Shown here one piece after another: positions 1 through 6,175 of a DNA stretch of 10,000 bases; within the stretch, counting starts at the first letter, position 1; every line of letters starts with the position of its first letter. The notes beneath the pieces were generated by a model. That model was not told the DNA's origin, did no database searches, and saw nothing but the letters and a program-made list of their open reading frames with translations. The stretch covers positions 1 to 10,000 of the forward strand of contig JAIWNO010000129.1 of NCBI GenBank assembly GCA_020216785.1, given 5' to 3'. This DNA comes from Desulfomonile sp. GTDB taxonomy: Bacteria; Desulfobacterota; Desulfomonilia; Desulfomonilales; Desulfomonilaceae. A program made the translations under genes and the position numbers.

Positions 1-164
1 TGCAGAGAGATGTTATGGAAAGCCGCCCCTCTGAATTGGAGGCTCTTGTCGGCGCGGTGGTGCGACTCGGCAAAGATGTCGGGCGCCCGACCCCTGTAAA
101 TTCATTCGTGTACGGAAGCCTGCTGCCCCTTGAACTGATCGCCAGAGGCCAAATTCAGGTGTGA
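1..164 (+). CDS. panE: 2-dehydropantoate 2-reductase (ketopantoate reductase), C-terminal fragment
   Basis: The frame beginning at base 3 is open from the window edge to a TGA at 162-164 and gives 53 residues. They carry the signature of the C-terminal helical domain of ketopantoate reductases (ApbA/PanE): an SELEAL segment, then GAVVRLGK, then RPTPVN. In this family those elements form the end of the substrate pocket, with the conserved Glu/Asn region near the pantoate site. The enzyme reduces 2-dehydropantoate to pantoate with NADPH, in the cytoplasmic pathway to pantothenate and CoA. Only the end is present; the N-terminal NADPH-binding Rossmann domain must lie left of the window. The residues after the PTPVN block continue to the expected length, so the end looks natural. 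The gene converges on the epimerase, with 110 bases between the stops and no obvious intrinsic terminator there. Other PanE/ApbA paralogues share this domain, so the exact substrate is less certain than the family. Confidence 0.8.
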   Translation, partial: QRDVMESRPSELEALVGAVVRLGKDVGRPTPVNSFVYGSLLPLELIARGQIQV

Positions 165-274
165 TACGAATACGCTTTCAACCAAGCAGCATCCACTCTT
201 CCCGAGTTTTGAGACAATCTCGATGACGCATTGGTGTGAGGTCGGTGCGGCGACGCCACAATCATGCCCCGCGC

Positions 275-1258
275 TTAAATCCACCCATTTAAACGATACC
301 ATTCCGCGGTCTTGCCGATTGCGTCTCGAAGCGGAGTCGAGGTTTGCCACCCGAGTTCCCGCCGGGCTTTTTCCGGCGAGCAGACCCACGCGATCTGCAT
401 CATCTCATCGAGTTTCTCCGATCTGAACAGGGGCGGAGAGTCGCTCACCCGGCAGATGACATCCCCGCAGAGCGCCATCACTTTTGCCACGGGAAACGGT
501 ACCGGCAGCGGTAGTACGCGACAGCCCATGACGTTCGCCACGTCGAGGGCAAACTGTCGCCAGATAACCGGTTCCGGGTTGGCAAGGAAATACGTGCTTC
601 CCTCAGCGGCCGGAGAGAGCGCTGCGTGTAGTATTCCCTTGACCAGGTCTTCTACATAGATGATGCTGACCCGCCTGTCCGGGCCCGCGAGGTACGCTGC
701 GATACGAAAGCATGCGGACTTGAACACACCGAGCACATCCGTGTCCCTGGGACCAAAAACCGTCGGCGGGCGGACGATCGTAACCGGAATCCTGTCGCGA
801 AAACTCGCGGCAACTACTTCGGCTTCGAGTTTCGACCGACCATACAGCGAAATCGGTCGGGGCTCGTCCGCTTCCGTCACTGGTGTGGAGTCATCTCGGC
901 ACGGCCCCGCGGCGGCCTGCGAACTCACCAGAACGAACCGTTCCGGCCTACGCGACACCCGCGGACTGGACAGATAATCCAGCAGCAGCCACGTGTACTT
1001 CACATTGGCCGCCTGGTACGCCCGATAGTCGCGCGCGCGGGTTGCCCCCGCGACGTGAAACACATAGTCAAAACCCGGCCCGCTGCGAATATAGTGCGGA
1101 AGAGCGCTCGTGGGGATAACCTCCACAGCCGAGTCTTTCAGGTACCGAAGAGCGTTCGTGCTCCGCACGGGACAGACTACTTCCCACCCGCTTGCAACGA
1201 GCAGTTCCACGAGGTGACTTCCGATAAACCCGGTCCCACCGGTCACTAGACAACGCAT
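275..1258 (-). CDS. NAD(P)-dependent epimerase/dehydratase, extended SDR family
   Basis: The 327-residue product is a complete extended short-chain dehydrogenase/reductase. The N-terminal nucleotide-binding motif TGGTGFIG occupies residues 6-13, immediately after the first beta strand. FHVAGATRA at about 67-75 matches the NNAG-like loop, VSS at 111-113 supplies the catalytic Ser, and YGRSK at 139-143 is the YxxxK catalytic pair. RPPTVFGP (163-170) and YVEDLVKGI (201-209) are typical substrate-domain signatures of sugar-nucleotide epimerases, dehydratases and the related 3-beta-HSD-like group. Likely substrates are a nucleotide sugar or a hydroxysteroid/flavonol-like ketone; the sequence alone does not decide. 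The start is the ATG that places the Rossmann strand at the N-terminus. I see no good Shine-Dalgarno in front of it (upstream reads ATTGTCCT). The gene stands alone, convergent with panE and divergent from the DUF6790-like gene. Confidence 0.9.
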   Translation of the reverse strand: MRCLVTGGTGFIGSHLVELLVASGWEVVCPVRSTNALRYLKDSAVEVIPTSALPHYIRSGPGFDYVFHVAGATRARDYRAYQAANVKYTWLLLDYLSSPRVSRRPERFVLVSSQAAAGPCRDDSTPVTEADEPRPISLYGRSKLEAEVVAASFRDRIPVTIVRPPTVFGPRDTDVLGVFKSACFRIAAYLAGPDRRVSIIYVEDLVKGILHAALSPAAEGSTYFLANPEPVIWRQFALDVANVMGCRVLPLPVPFPVAKVMALCGDVICRVSDSPPLFRSEKLDEMMQIAWVCSPEKARRELGWQTSTPLRDAIGKTAEWYRLNGWI

Positions 1259-1374
1259 AGGACAATGATCATGGTTCGTGCGGCTAAGTCAAGAGCGCGC
1301 ATGCGTCGACCGTGCACCGGCTTCACCCAACCCACTGGATTCTCAGCGAACCAAGTCCAGATACAATTCTGATG

Positions 1375-1383
1375 TGATATCAT
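1375..1383 (+). promoter_or_regulatory. Candidate extended -10 promoter for the DUF6790-like gene
   Basis: TGATATCAT combines a TGn extension with TATCAT, which matches TATAAT at five of six positions. It lies 45 bases before the preferred ATG at 1428. No convincing -35 hexamer is found 16-18 bases upstream. TGATATCA is also a perfect 8-bp palindrome, so the same bases could be an operator. A second -10-like box, TACAAT, sits at 1362-1367. Confidence 0.3.
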
Positions 1384-1427
1384 ACTTAAGACATCTGCAC
1401 GGCACGGAGGATCAAGAGAAACAAACG

Positions 1428-1799
1428 ATGCTCCCTGTGTTTTTCTTATTGGCGTCCTTTACGGGTTTTGCCTTACATCTGGGGCTGAGCAGGGAACCGC
1501 GTACAAGAGCGAGGGTCGTTGAGCTCCTGCTTTTGTATTTCCTCGTGGTGAACATCGGCTTCAATGGTCTGCTGACCTGGTATGGGCATACGTTCTTGGC
1601 TGATGAGATTGCCCGCAAGATCGGGTGGCAGCCTGGAAGCCCGTTTCAATTCGAAGTGGCTGTGGCTGATCTGAGTTGGGGAGTCTGCGGGGTGCTCTGC
1701 ATATGGTTGCGAAATGGGTTCTGGACGGCCACCGGCATAGGTAGCTCCATCTTCCTCTTGGGATGTGCCTTCGGTCATATCAGAGACATCGTCAGGTAA
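1428..1799 (+). CDS. DUF6790-like small integral membrane protein, truncated by an in-frame TAA
   Basis: The preferred start at ATG 1428 gives 123 residues beginning MLPVFFLLA, directly at the first membrane segment. An earlier in-frame ATG at 1278 would add 50 polar residues unlike a membrane protein. The nearest ribosome-binding signals are modest: AAGAGA eight bases upstream, and GGAGG at 1406-1410 somewhat far. About four hydrophobic segments are visible, around residues 1-18, 30-50, 76-95 and 98-118. The blocks WYGHTFLADEIA, IGWQPGSPFQFEVAVADL, WGVCGVLC, FLLGCAFGHI match what I recall of the DUF6790 family, a short bacterial/archaeal membrane family of unknown function. A family member normally continues past the HI block with a GN...NAG segment and one more membrane helix. 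Here that part follows a TAA at 1797-1799 (see next entry). It may be a dying gene, a truncated functional protein, or a sequencing error. Confidence 0.7.
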   Translation: MLPVFFLLASFTGFALHLGLSREPRTRARVVELLLLYFLVVNIGFNGLLTWYGHTFLADEIARKIGWQPGSPFQFEVAVADLSWGVCGVLCIWLRNGFWTATGIGSSIFLLGCAFGHIRDIVR

Positions 1800-1925
1800 G
1801 GGAACATGGCTCTATACAACGCCGGCCCGGTGCTCTGGATAGGTGATTTGGCCGTACCCATTGCGATATTGGCTCTGTTGGCCTTGCGTTTCAGGTTTGA
1901 TGCCAATGCGCAATCAAAGCCGTGA
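1800..1925 (+). pseudogene. Severed C-terminal part of the DUF6790-like gene, in the same frame after the TAA
   Basis: Reading on in the same frame after the TAA gives 41 residues: GNMALYNAGPVLW, then IGDLAVPIAILALLALRF, ending at a TGA (1923-1925). This is the expected end of a DUF6790-type protein, with a conserved GN..(x)YNAG turn followed by a last transmembrane helix and a short polar tail. The stop replaces one codon between IVR and GNM; no frameshift is needed. An ATG at 1806 could restart translation of a 39-residue peptide, but I see no convincing ribosome binding site. Substitution of one base in a CAA, AAA or GAA codon would produce this TAA. Confidence 0.6.
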
Positions 1926-2058
1926 GTAGGCCGGAAGCCCTCTCTGCTTCGACCGGCAAGTCAGACTTCGTTTCACAAGGTATATCGGCTACCTGCCGGA
2001 ATCATGACTTCGAAAACGCATTGGTTTCAGGCCGGTCGGTCCTGATCCCTTTCGCGCG

Positions 2059-3351
2059 TCATCCGCGCCCGAAAAGCCGGGCTATGGCCCGCGGGGGCAC
2101 GCCCACATAATATGCGGTAATAATCAGCTGATGCGTCAATGTGGTTCGCCAAACGCCTTTGGTCATCCATCTCCGCGCAGACGTAAGAGCGGGACGCGGG
2201 ACGATGCGCACCGTACCAAACTCACGCAGACGTCTTACGAACGCAAAGTCTTCCATGATCGCCAAGTCAGGGAATCCGCCCAATTTACGGAAAACCTCCG
2301 TTCGGACGAACAGGGCCTGATCACCGTACGGCAATTGGAGTCTGCTTGAGCGAAAGTTCGTGAGCCGCTCTATGAGCCGCGCTCCGCGGAAGCTCCCGTC
2401 GAGCCTGAGCTCAAACGCGCCGCCTGCGGTGCAAGGCACGTCGAGTGCAGCATGAACCAGCGCAGGCCAGCCGTCGGGAAGCAGCGTGTCCGCATGAAGG
2501 AACAACAAGACGCTCCCTGTCGCATGGTTTGCTCCTGCGTTCATCTGGATAGCGCGGCCTTTGGGCGAGTGCACCACAGAGGCGTTGAAGGACGCAGCGA
2601 TTTCCGGAGTTGCGTCTGAGCTTCCGCCGTCAACAACAATGAGTTCAACATTTTCATGGCAAGCGACACGCTCAAGCGCGGCCGCGATGCCGTGAGCTTC
2701 GTTGAAGGCCGGTACAATGACCGAGATACGGTTTTCCCGTTCCCATGCGTGGAGGTCCTCCGGCCGGTCAACGTCGGTGAGCGGTTCAAGGAGCCCCACG
2801 CTCAGGCCGGCTGAGGTGGCGAGGGATAATGTCCGCGCCTGGACATGTTCAGAGCCCCATGGTACTTCCGCAAAGAGCTGCGGTCTGGGTTTGGTGAGTC
2901 CGATCAAGTAGTAGCCGCCGTCGGTGGCAGGTCCAATTACCACGTCATGAGACAGGAGAGCGTCAAATGCATCCGCAAGATGATCCGCAGTAAGACCGGG
3001 GCAGTCCGTGCCGATCGTGACAACGCTTTTTGCGCCTGAGCCAAACGCGTCAAGAAAACCGGCGGCCATGCGTGCGCCCAGGTCGTCCTGCACTTGAGGC
3101 CGGAGGAGCAAGCCGTCCCCGAGCCAAGACCGCATGAGCGCTTCACTGTCTCCCTCGTACACTACCTGTATGGAAACAGGTCGCACTCCGGCGAGGGCCT
3201 TCGCTTTGGCGATGACGCGCTCTGCCATCTGCTTCTGCAGCTGAGCAGCTCCCTCCTCTCCGAGAGTGGGTATCAAGCGCGTCTTGCTCCTCCCGGGTTC
3301 TGGATATCGCGTGAAAACAAGGAGAGTTTCGTTCGTCCGAGCGGTGTTCAT
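2059..3351 (-). CDS. Fused bifunctional glycosyltransferase (TIGR04282-like + TIGR04283-like)
   Basis: From the preferred ATG at 3351 the product has 430 residues; AAGGGA about five bases upstream supports this start over the in-frame ATG at 3405. The N-terminal half (about 8-203) is a DUF2064/TIGR04282-type nucleotidyl/glycosyl transferase. Its marks are LLVFTRYPEPGRSKTRL at 10-26, GTDCPGL at 114-120 and GPATDGGYYLIGL at 140-152. The C-terminal half (about 208-430) is a GT2-fold glycosyltransferase of TIGR04283 type. Its marks are SVIVPAFNEA (210-219), ELIVVDGGSSDAT (236-248), GRAIQMNAGA (265-274), FLHADT (284-289; the DxD-like metal/nucleotide site) and GDQALFVR followed by MEDF. NCBI names these families after arsenosugar biosynthesis because they often travel with the radical-SAM protein ArsS. 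No ArsS or selenodomain protein is in this window, so that pathway role is only a possibility. Usually two adjacent genes encode these domains; here they form one chain. Cytoplasmic; no signal peptide is seen. Confidence 0.88.
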   Translation of the reverse strand: MNTARTNETLLVFTRYPEPGRSKTRLIPTLGEEGAAQLQKQMAERVIAKAKALAGVRPVSIQVVYEGDSEALMRSWLGDGLLLRPQVQDDLGARMAAGFLDAFGSGAKSVVTIGTDCPGLTADHLADAFDALLSHDVVIGPATDGGYYLIGLTKPRPQLFAEVPWGSEHVQARTLSLATSAGLSVGLLEPLTDVDRPEDLHAWERENRISVIVPAFNEAHGIAAALERVACHENVELIVVDGGSSDATPEIAASFNASVVHSPKGRAIQMNAGANHATGSVLLFLHADTLLPDGWPALVHAALDVPCTAGGAFELRLDGSFRGARLIERLTNFRSSRLQLPYGDQALFVRTEVFRKLGGFPDLAIMEDFAFVRRLREFGTVRIVPRPALTSARRWMTKGVWRTTLTHQLIITAYYVGVPPRAIARLFGRG

Positions 3352-3443
3352 ACTTGTCCCTTGAAAACCCTGGAAGTCCGCAACCGCACTTACGAGATGG
3401 AGCACGTAGTCGAAAGCGCAGGTTTAATGGGTTTTTGCAGCGT

Positions 3444-3472
3444 AGTGTACCGGATCGGCTCGAGTGAGGCAA
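3444..3472 (-). promoter_or_regulatory. Candidate leftward promoter for the fused glycosyltransferase
   Basis: On the - strand TTGCCT (3472-3467) and TACACT (3449-3444) are separated by exactly 17 bases. Each hexamer matches the sigma70 consensus at four of six positions. It would start transcription about 85 bases before the ATG at 3351. This is a weak match in a divergent intergenic region and not proof of activity. Confidence 0.3.
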
Positions 3473-3499
3473 CAAGCGCGCGGCAATCCTTCGCGCCCC

Positions 3500-3528
3500 T
3501 TGACAAAGGATTTGTTGTAGTTTAAATG
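3500..3528 (+). promoter_or_regulatory. Rightward sigma70-type promoter for the Cys4 protein/membrane protein/ilvE unit
   Basis: A perfect -35 hexamer TTGACA (3500-3505) is followed after 17 bases by TAAATG (3523-3528); TTAAAT one base earlier is an alternative -10. Transcription would start near 3535. This leaves a leader of about 265 bases before the ATG at 3802, within which a short ORF may lie. It is the best promoter in the divergent gap at 3352-3801. Confidence 0.5.
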
Positions 3529-3629
3529 TTGCATCTCCAGAGGCGGGCAAATAAGGCCTGCTATGAGCAGACGATCATTGAGCATTCACGGTTGCGGCGG
3601 CTGCCGCTCCTTCCGGAGCACGATTCGCG

Positions 3630-3797
3630 TTGAAAAGAGAAGAGGTGGAACGATCGGGAGTCGATATCCGAGTTCTTCTTTCCCAGGGCGCGCTGTGCAA
3701 AGTCGGTTCGCGTTGCGAGGTGGAGCGAATGAAACCGCGTACGAAACACCCGACTGCCGTGAAGGTCCGAGCCGAGAATGCCGGCGGGAGGCTTTAG
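3630..3797 (+). CDS. Possible short ORF (55 aa or less) upstream of the four-cysteine protein
   Basis: This frame is open from 3582 to a TAG at 3795-3797, four bases before the ATG of the next gene, a spacing typical of co-translated genes. There is no ATG near the front. Candidate starts are TTG 3630 (CGGAG 11 bases upstream) and GTG 3645 (A/G-rich stretch just before it). The product would be soluble, basic and cysteine-containing, with segments such as VDIRVLLSQGALCKVGSRCE and HPTAVKVRAENAGG, alternating like beta strands. I recognise no family. The alternating hydrophobic pattern loosely recalls the second half of a PilZ-like barrel, but no RxxxR or (D/N)xSxxG motif is present in frame, so I do not claim it. 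A frameshifted remnant of a longer gene or plain leader sequence are alternatives. Confidence 0.2.
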   Translation: MKREEVERSGVDIRVLLSQGALCKVGSRCEVERMKPRTKHPTAVKVRAENAGGRL

Positions 3798-3801
3798 GAC
3801 A

Positions 3802-3999
3802 ATGGAACCTTCTCCTATCCTCGTAAAGGGCAACAGGGACTCGGATAGGCCATATCGGAAGGTAGACTGCGACCACTATGGAAGATGCCTCGATATTGCC
3901 CTAAAGAGCCGCTGGTCCGATTTCTCCTGCGAACAGTGCCACGCGTACACCCGTGCTCGCTTCATCGAGCAAGTGACCGGATCGGACGAGTACTGGTAA
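3802..3999 (+). CDS. Small four-cysteine (zinc-ribbon-like) protein, 65 aa
   Basis: The preferred start is the ATG at 3802, with GGGAGG at 3785-3790 and AGGA just upstream; an ATG at 3778 adds eight residues without a better ribosome site. The product carries four cysteines at 23, 29, 43 and 46 in the order C-x5-C-x13-C-x2-C. They frame the text VDCDHYGRCLDIALKSRWSDFSCEQC when read in two pieces (CDHYGRCL, then WSDFSCEQC). A short C...Y..CL..A....W..F.C..C pattern of this kind is familiar to me from small uncharacterised deltaproteobacterial proteins. It suggests a metal-binding knuckle, perhaps zinc, in a cytoplasmic regulatory or adaptor protein. The function is unknown. It is followed after 30 bases by the 225-aa membrane protein in the same direction. 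Pairing of such a Cys4 peptide with a membrane protein may be functional or simply operonic. Confidence 0.6.
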   Translation: MEPSPILVKGNRDSDRPYRKVDCDHYGRCLDIALKSRWSDFSCEQCHAYTRARFIEQVTGSDEYW

Positions 4000-4029
4000 A
4001 ACCGCCCTTTTCATTTCCCAAACCATGCC

Positions 4030-4707
4030 GTGAAAAGAGTTCCCATCGTCATCCTGTGGGCTGTAGCGTTCGCGTATGTGGAGTCCGCGGTCGTCGAGTA
4101 CCTACGCGCGATTTATTATCCCTTCAGTGAAGGCGGCTTCCGTTTCCCATTAATCACACTGGAGCAATTACAGGCGCTGGGAGACGAACACATCCGACGT
4201 CTGGCCATCGAATTTGGGCGGGAGATGGCAACGCTGCTGATGCTCGCGACCGTGGGCTGGGCCGCCGCGACAAACTTCCGCGAGGCCGTCGCTCATTTCA
4301 TGATCGCGTTCGGCGTGTGGGACATCTTCTATTATGTCTGGCTGAAGCTTTTCCTCGACTGGCCTCCGAGCCTCATGACCTGGGACCTGCTCTTTCTGAT
4401 TCCGGTGCCGTGGGTAGCCCCTGTAACAGGACCGGTGATCATTTCCGCAGTTATGATTGTTGCGGGATTGGTGGTGCTCGCGTGTGAGGCTCGCGGTTGG
4501 GTGCTCTCGACCACGTGGCGCGACTGGCTCGTGTTTACCGCGGGCGGCGTGACGGTAATCGTTTCGTTTTGCTGGGATTGGCGCAACACGATGGCGGGCG
4601 GCCTACCGAACCCGTTTAATTGGCCGCTTTTCCTGGCGGGACTTGCGGCGGCCGCTGCCTGGTTCGTCTGGGTCCTGCGAAGGAATCTCCGACAGCCTTT
4701 GCGCTGA
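4030..4707 (+). CDS. Conserved multi-pass membrane protein of unknown function, 225 aa
   Basis: The start is GTG 4030. The nearby ATG at 4025 is out of frame and stops after one codon (ATG CCG TGA), and this frame has a stop (the upstream gene's TAA at 3997) with no other start in between. The product is strongly hydrophobic, with about six or seven segments near residues 5-22, 66-80, 88-107, 117-132, 135-152, 165-181 and 197-215. The stretch FGVWDIFYYVWLKLFL followed by WPPSLMTWDLLFLIPVPWV (94-129), rich in Trp, Asp and Pro, is the most conserved-looking core. I recall this block from unnamed membrane proteins in several phyla. No catalytic motif or transporter signature is recognised. The ribosome site in front is poor, so translation may depend on coupling with the small Cys4 gene. 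It ends 85 bases before ilvE, in the same direction. Confidence 0.8.
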   Translation: MKRVPIVILWAVAFAYVESAVVEYLRAIYYPFSEGGFRFPLITLEQLQALGDEHIRRLAIEFGREMATLLMLATVGWAAATNFREAVAHFMIAFGVWDIFYYVWLKLFLDWPPSLMTWDLLFLIPVPWVAPVTGPVIISAVMIVAGLVVLACEARGWVLSTTWRDWLVFTAGGVTVIVSFCWDWRNTMAGGLPNPFNWPLFLAGLAAAAAWFVWVLRRNLRQPLR

Positions 4708-4783
4708 ATCCCGCTTGACGCGCCCCCGCCGTTTTGGTATCCGTACAACTTTGGCCTTGAGCCATTACCGAAATGATCGGCTC

Positions 4784-4788
4784 GGAGG
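4784..4788 (+). promoter_or_regulatory. Strong Shine-Dalgarno of ilvE
   Basis: GGAGG lies four bases before ATG 4793 and seven before the second ATG at 4796. The longer frame opens at an in-frame ATG at 4643, inside the preceding membrane-protein gene, so this site decides the start. The distance favours ATG 4796 slightly, but the two differ by a single Met. Confidence 0.75.
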
Positions 4789-4792
4789 AGTG

Positions 4793-5860
4793 ATGATGGG
4801 AAGAGTGCCACGCAACAGGCCCGGCCTGGAAACCTACGACGAAGACAGCCTGGGATTTGGACGAATATTTACCGAGCATATGCTCACCATGCGCTATCGC
4901 GACGGAGCGTGGCAAAAGGCGGAAATCAAGCCGCTTGAAAATATCGTACTCCATCCCGCTGCGCTTATCTTCCATTACAGCCAGCAGGTCTTCGAAGGGC
5001 TGAAGGCATTTGTCGGGCAAAATCCCGACGACATCCTCCTTTTCCGTCCGGATAAGAACATTGCGCGGTTCAACCGTTCCTGCCAACGGATGTGCATTCC
5101 GACCATCGACCCTGAGCTGTTCATGGAACAAATGAGCGCGCTGGTCAGACTGGATCGGGACTGGATCCCCCAGTCTCCGGGAACTTCGCTCTACATCAGA
5201 CCCACAGTCATCGCCACCGACCCGTTTGTCGGTGTGAAGACCGGCAGTGAGTATTTATTTTACATCATCCTTTCGCCAGTGGGCGCGTACTATCCTGAAG
5301 GCTTCGCGCCCGTCAAGATCATGGTCACCGACAAATACGTGCGGGCCTGCAGAGGCGGCGTTGGCGAAGCCAAGACCGGCTGCAACTATGCCGCGTCGCT
5401 CCTGGCTGCCGAAGAGGCCCACGCGGAAGGGTTCACCCAAGTGCTGTGGCTGAACGCAGTGGACAAGGCATCCATCGAAGAGGTCGGGACCAGCAACATC
5501 TTTTTCCGTATCAACGACAGGATCATCACTCCTCCGCTCAGCGGAACGATCCTTCCCGGCGTTACGCGGGAATCGGTGCTTCAGCTCGCCTGTGACTTGG
5601 GCTACGAGTGCAGGGAGGAAAACATCACCATCGACCAGGTGATACAGGCTGCTCAAGACGGGAGCCTCAAAGAGGTCTTCGGATCTGGAACAGCAGCGGT
5701 GATATCGCCGGTGAGCAGCCTCCGGTACCGAGGAAAAGACTACACGATCGCGGACGGCAAGACCGGTGAGGCGGCCCACAAGCTGTTTGAACGCCTTACG
5801 GCGATGCAGACGGGACGCGAGCCGGACCCGTACGGTTGGGTGGTCAATATCGGCAAGTGA
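4793..5860 (+). CDS. ilvE: Branched-chain amino acid aminotransferase (class IV PLP, type II BCAT)
   Basis: The 355-residue product is a full-length BCAT of the longer (type II) kind. It opens with LGFGRIFTEHMLTMRY and then FHYSQQVFEGLKAF, the two hallmark blocks of the N-terminal domain. The PLP-binding Lys is K194 in GVGEAKTGCNYAASL. Further on, EEVGTSNIFF (the E-x-GTxN element that contacts the pyridine nitrogen), LPGVTRESVLQLA and EVFGSGTAAVISPV (phosphate/substrate-binding turns) appear in normal order. It reversibly moves the amino group between Leu, Ile or Val and 2-oxoglutarate, in the cytoplasm, as the last step of branched-chain amino acid synthesis. No ilv/leu genes adjoin it; it is the last gene of the rightward group. 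No attenuator-like leader or terminator is visible after its stop. D-amino acid transaminase or ADC lyase (other class IV enzymes) are excluded by length and blocks. Confidence 0.95.
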   Translation: MMGRVPRNRPGLETYDEDSLGFGRIFTEHMLTMRYRDGAWQKAEIKPLENIVLHPAALIFHYSQQVFEGLKAFVGQNPDDILLFRPDKNIARFNRSCQRMCIPTIDPELFMEQMSALVRLDRDWIPQSPGTSLYIRPTVIATDPFVGVKTGSEYLFYIILSPVGAYYPEGFAPVKIMVTDKYVRACRGGVGEAKTGCNYAASLLAAEEAHAEGFTQVLWLNAVDKASIEEVGTSNIFFRINDRIITPPLSGTILPGVTRESVLQLACDLGYECREENITIDQVIQAAQDGSLKEVFGSGTAAVISPVSSLRYRGKDYTIADGKTGEAAHKLFERLTAMQTGREPDPYGWVVNIGK

Positions 5861-5992
5861 TTTGTGCAATACGCTAAGGATTCAGTTGTGTGGGGGACAG
5901 GCTACAGGATTTGTTAATTCCCTGGTTCGGGGGAAGTCGTCGCCCGAAGGGTGTAATACCAATGTTCATTCAAACAAATGATATCTGCTGTG

Positions 5993-6046
5993 TCCAAAAT
6001 CCCCCCTGTCCCCCCTTCGTAAAGAGGGGGACAGGGGCATTTTGGA
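5993..6046. repeat. Long imperfect palindrome with C/G runs, REP-like intergenic element
   Basis: TCCAAAAT (5993-6000) pairs with ATTTTGGA (6039-6046). After a small CC/C internal loop, CCCCTGTCCCCC (6003-6014) pairs with GGGGGACAGGGG (6026-6037). The loop is 6015-6025. The stem is about 20 base pairs, with the G/C-run part innermost. The 10-mer GGGGGACAGG also occurs alone at 5892-5901, so the motif appears three times here (twice direct, once inverted). Placement between two convergent genes would let it act as a bidirectional transcription barrier, although there is no T tract. Dispersed elements of this AAAATCCCCC...GGGGG look are familiar from intergenic regions of environmental bacterial genomes. 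Confidence 0.65.
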
Positions 6047-6119
6047 TTCTACCGCTGCCGCTGGTTTGAACGCTCATTGTTGCCATACCACTCCAGCTTG
6101 TCTTAGACGGTCAGGAATT

Positions 6120-6136
6120 CCCGGATCAAGTCCGGG
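6120..6136. repeat. Small perfect palindrome CCCGGA-N5-TCCGGG
   Basis: CCCGGA (6120-6125) and TCCGGG (6131-6136) form six perfect pairs around TCAAG. The context (GAATTCCCGGATCAAGTCCGG, then TGTCATCC shortly after) recalls the common dispersed element built on ATTCCCGGA...TCCGGGAAT. It lies 40 bases beyond the stop of the PA14 gene. It has no T tract on either strand, so a plain intrinsic terminator is unlikely. Confidence 0.45.
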
Positions 6137-6175
6137 GCAGGCTCTGTCTGTCATCCGACGCCGAGCGTATGGCGT

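Larger units (their letters stand above)
5861..6175. other. Convergent intergenic gap with hairpins, no gene
   Basis: The 315 bases between the ends of ilvE and the PA14 gene contain no ORF with coding character. They hold two inverted repeats listed separately, and a weaker one: TTCGGG (5926-5931) pairing with CCCGAA (5943-5948) across an 11-base loop, without a T tract. Confidence 0.6.

Noticed and set aside
1278..1427. A 50-residue N-terminal extension of the DUF6790-like protein from ATG 1278
   Set aside because: The extension is polar, overlaps the probable promoter and would bury the natural first membrane helix. ATG 1428 fits the family.
1929..1956. GAAGC-N7-GCTTC hairpin after the DUF6790-like tail as a terminator
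   Set aside because: The stem is only five base pairs and no T tract follows.
3352..3405. An 18-residue extension of the fused glycosyltransferase from ATG 3405
   Set aside because: ATG 3351 has AAGGGA at good spacing and leads directly into the first beta strand of the domain.
3094..3525. A 143-codon + strand frame opposite the start of the glycosyltransferase gene
   Set aside because: Most of it is antisense to a confident coding region, and its composition has no protein-family character.
4643..4792. A 50-residue N-terminal extension of IlvE from the in-frame ATG at 4643
   Set aside because: It lies inside the end of the upstream membrane-protein gene, and a strong GGAGG stands in front of ATG 4793/4796.
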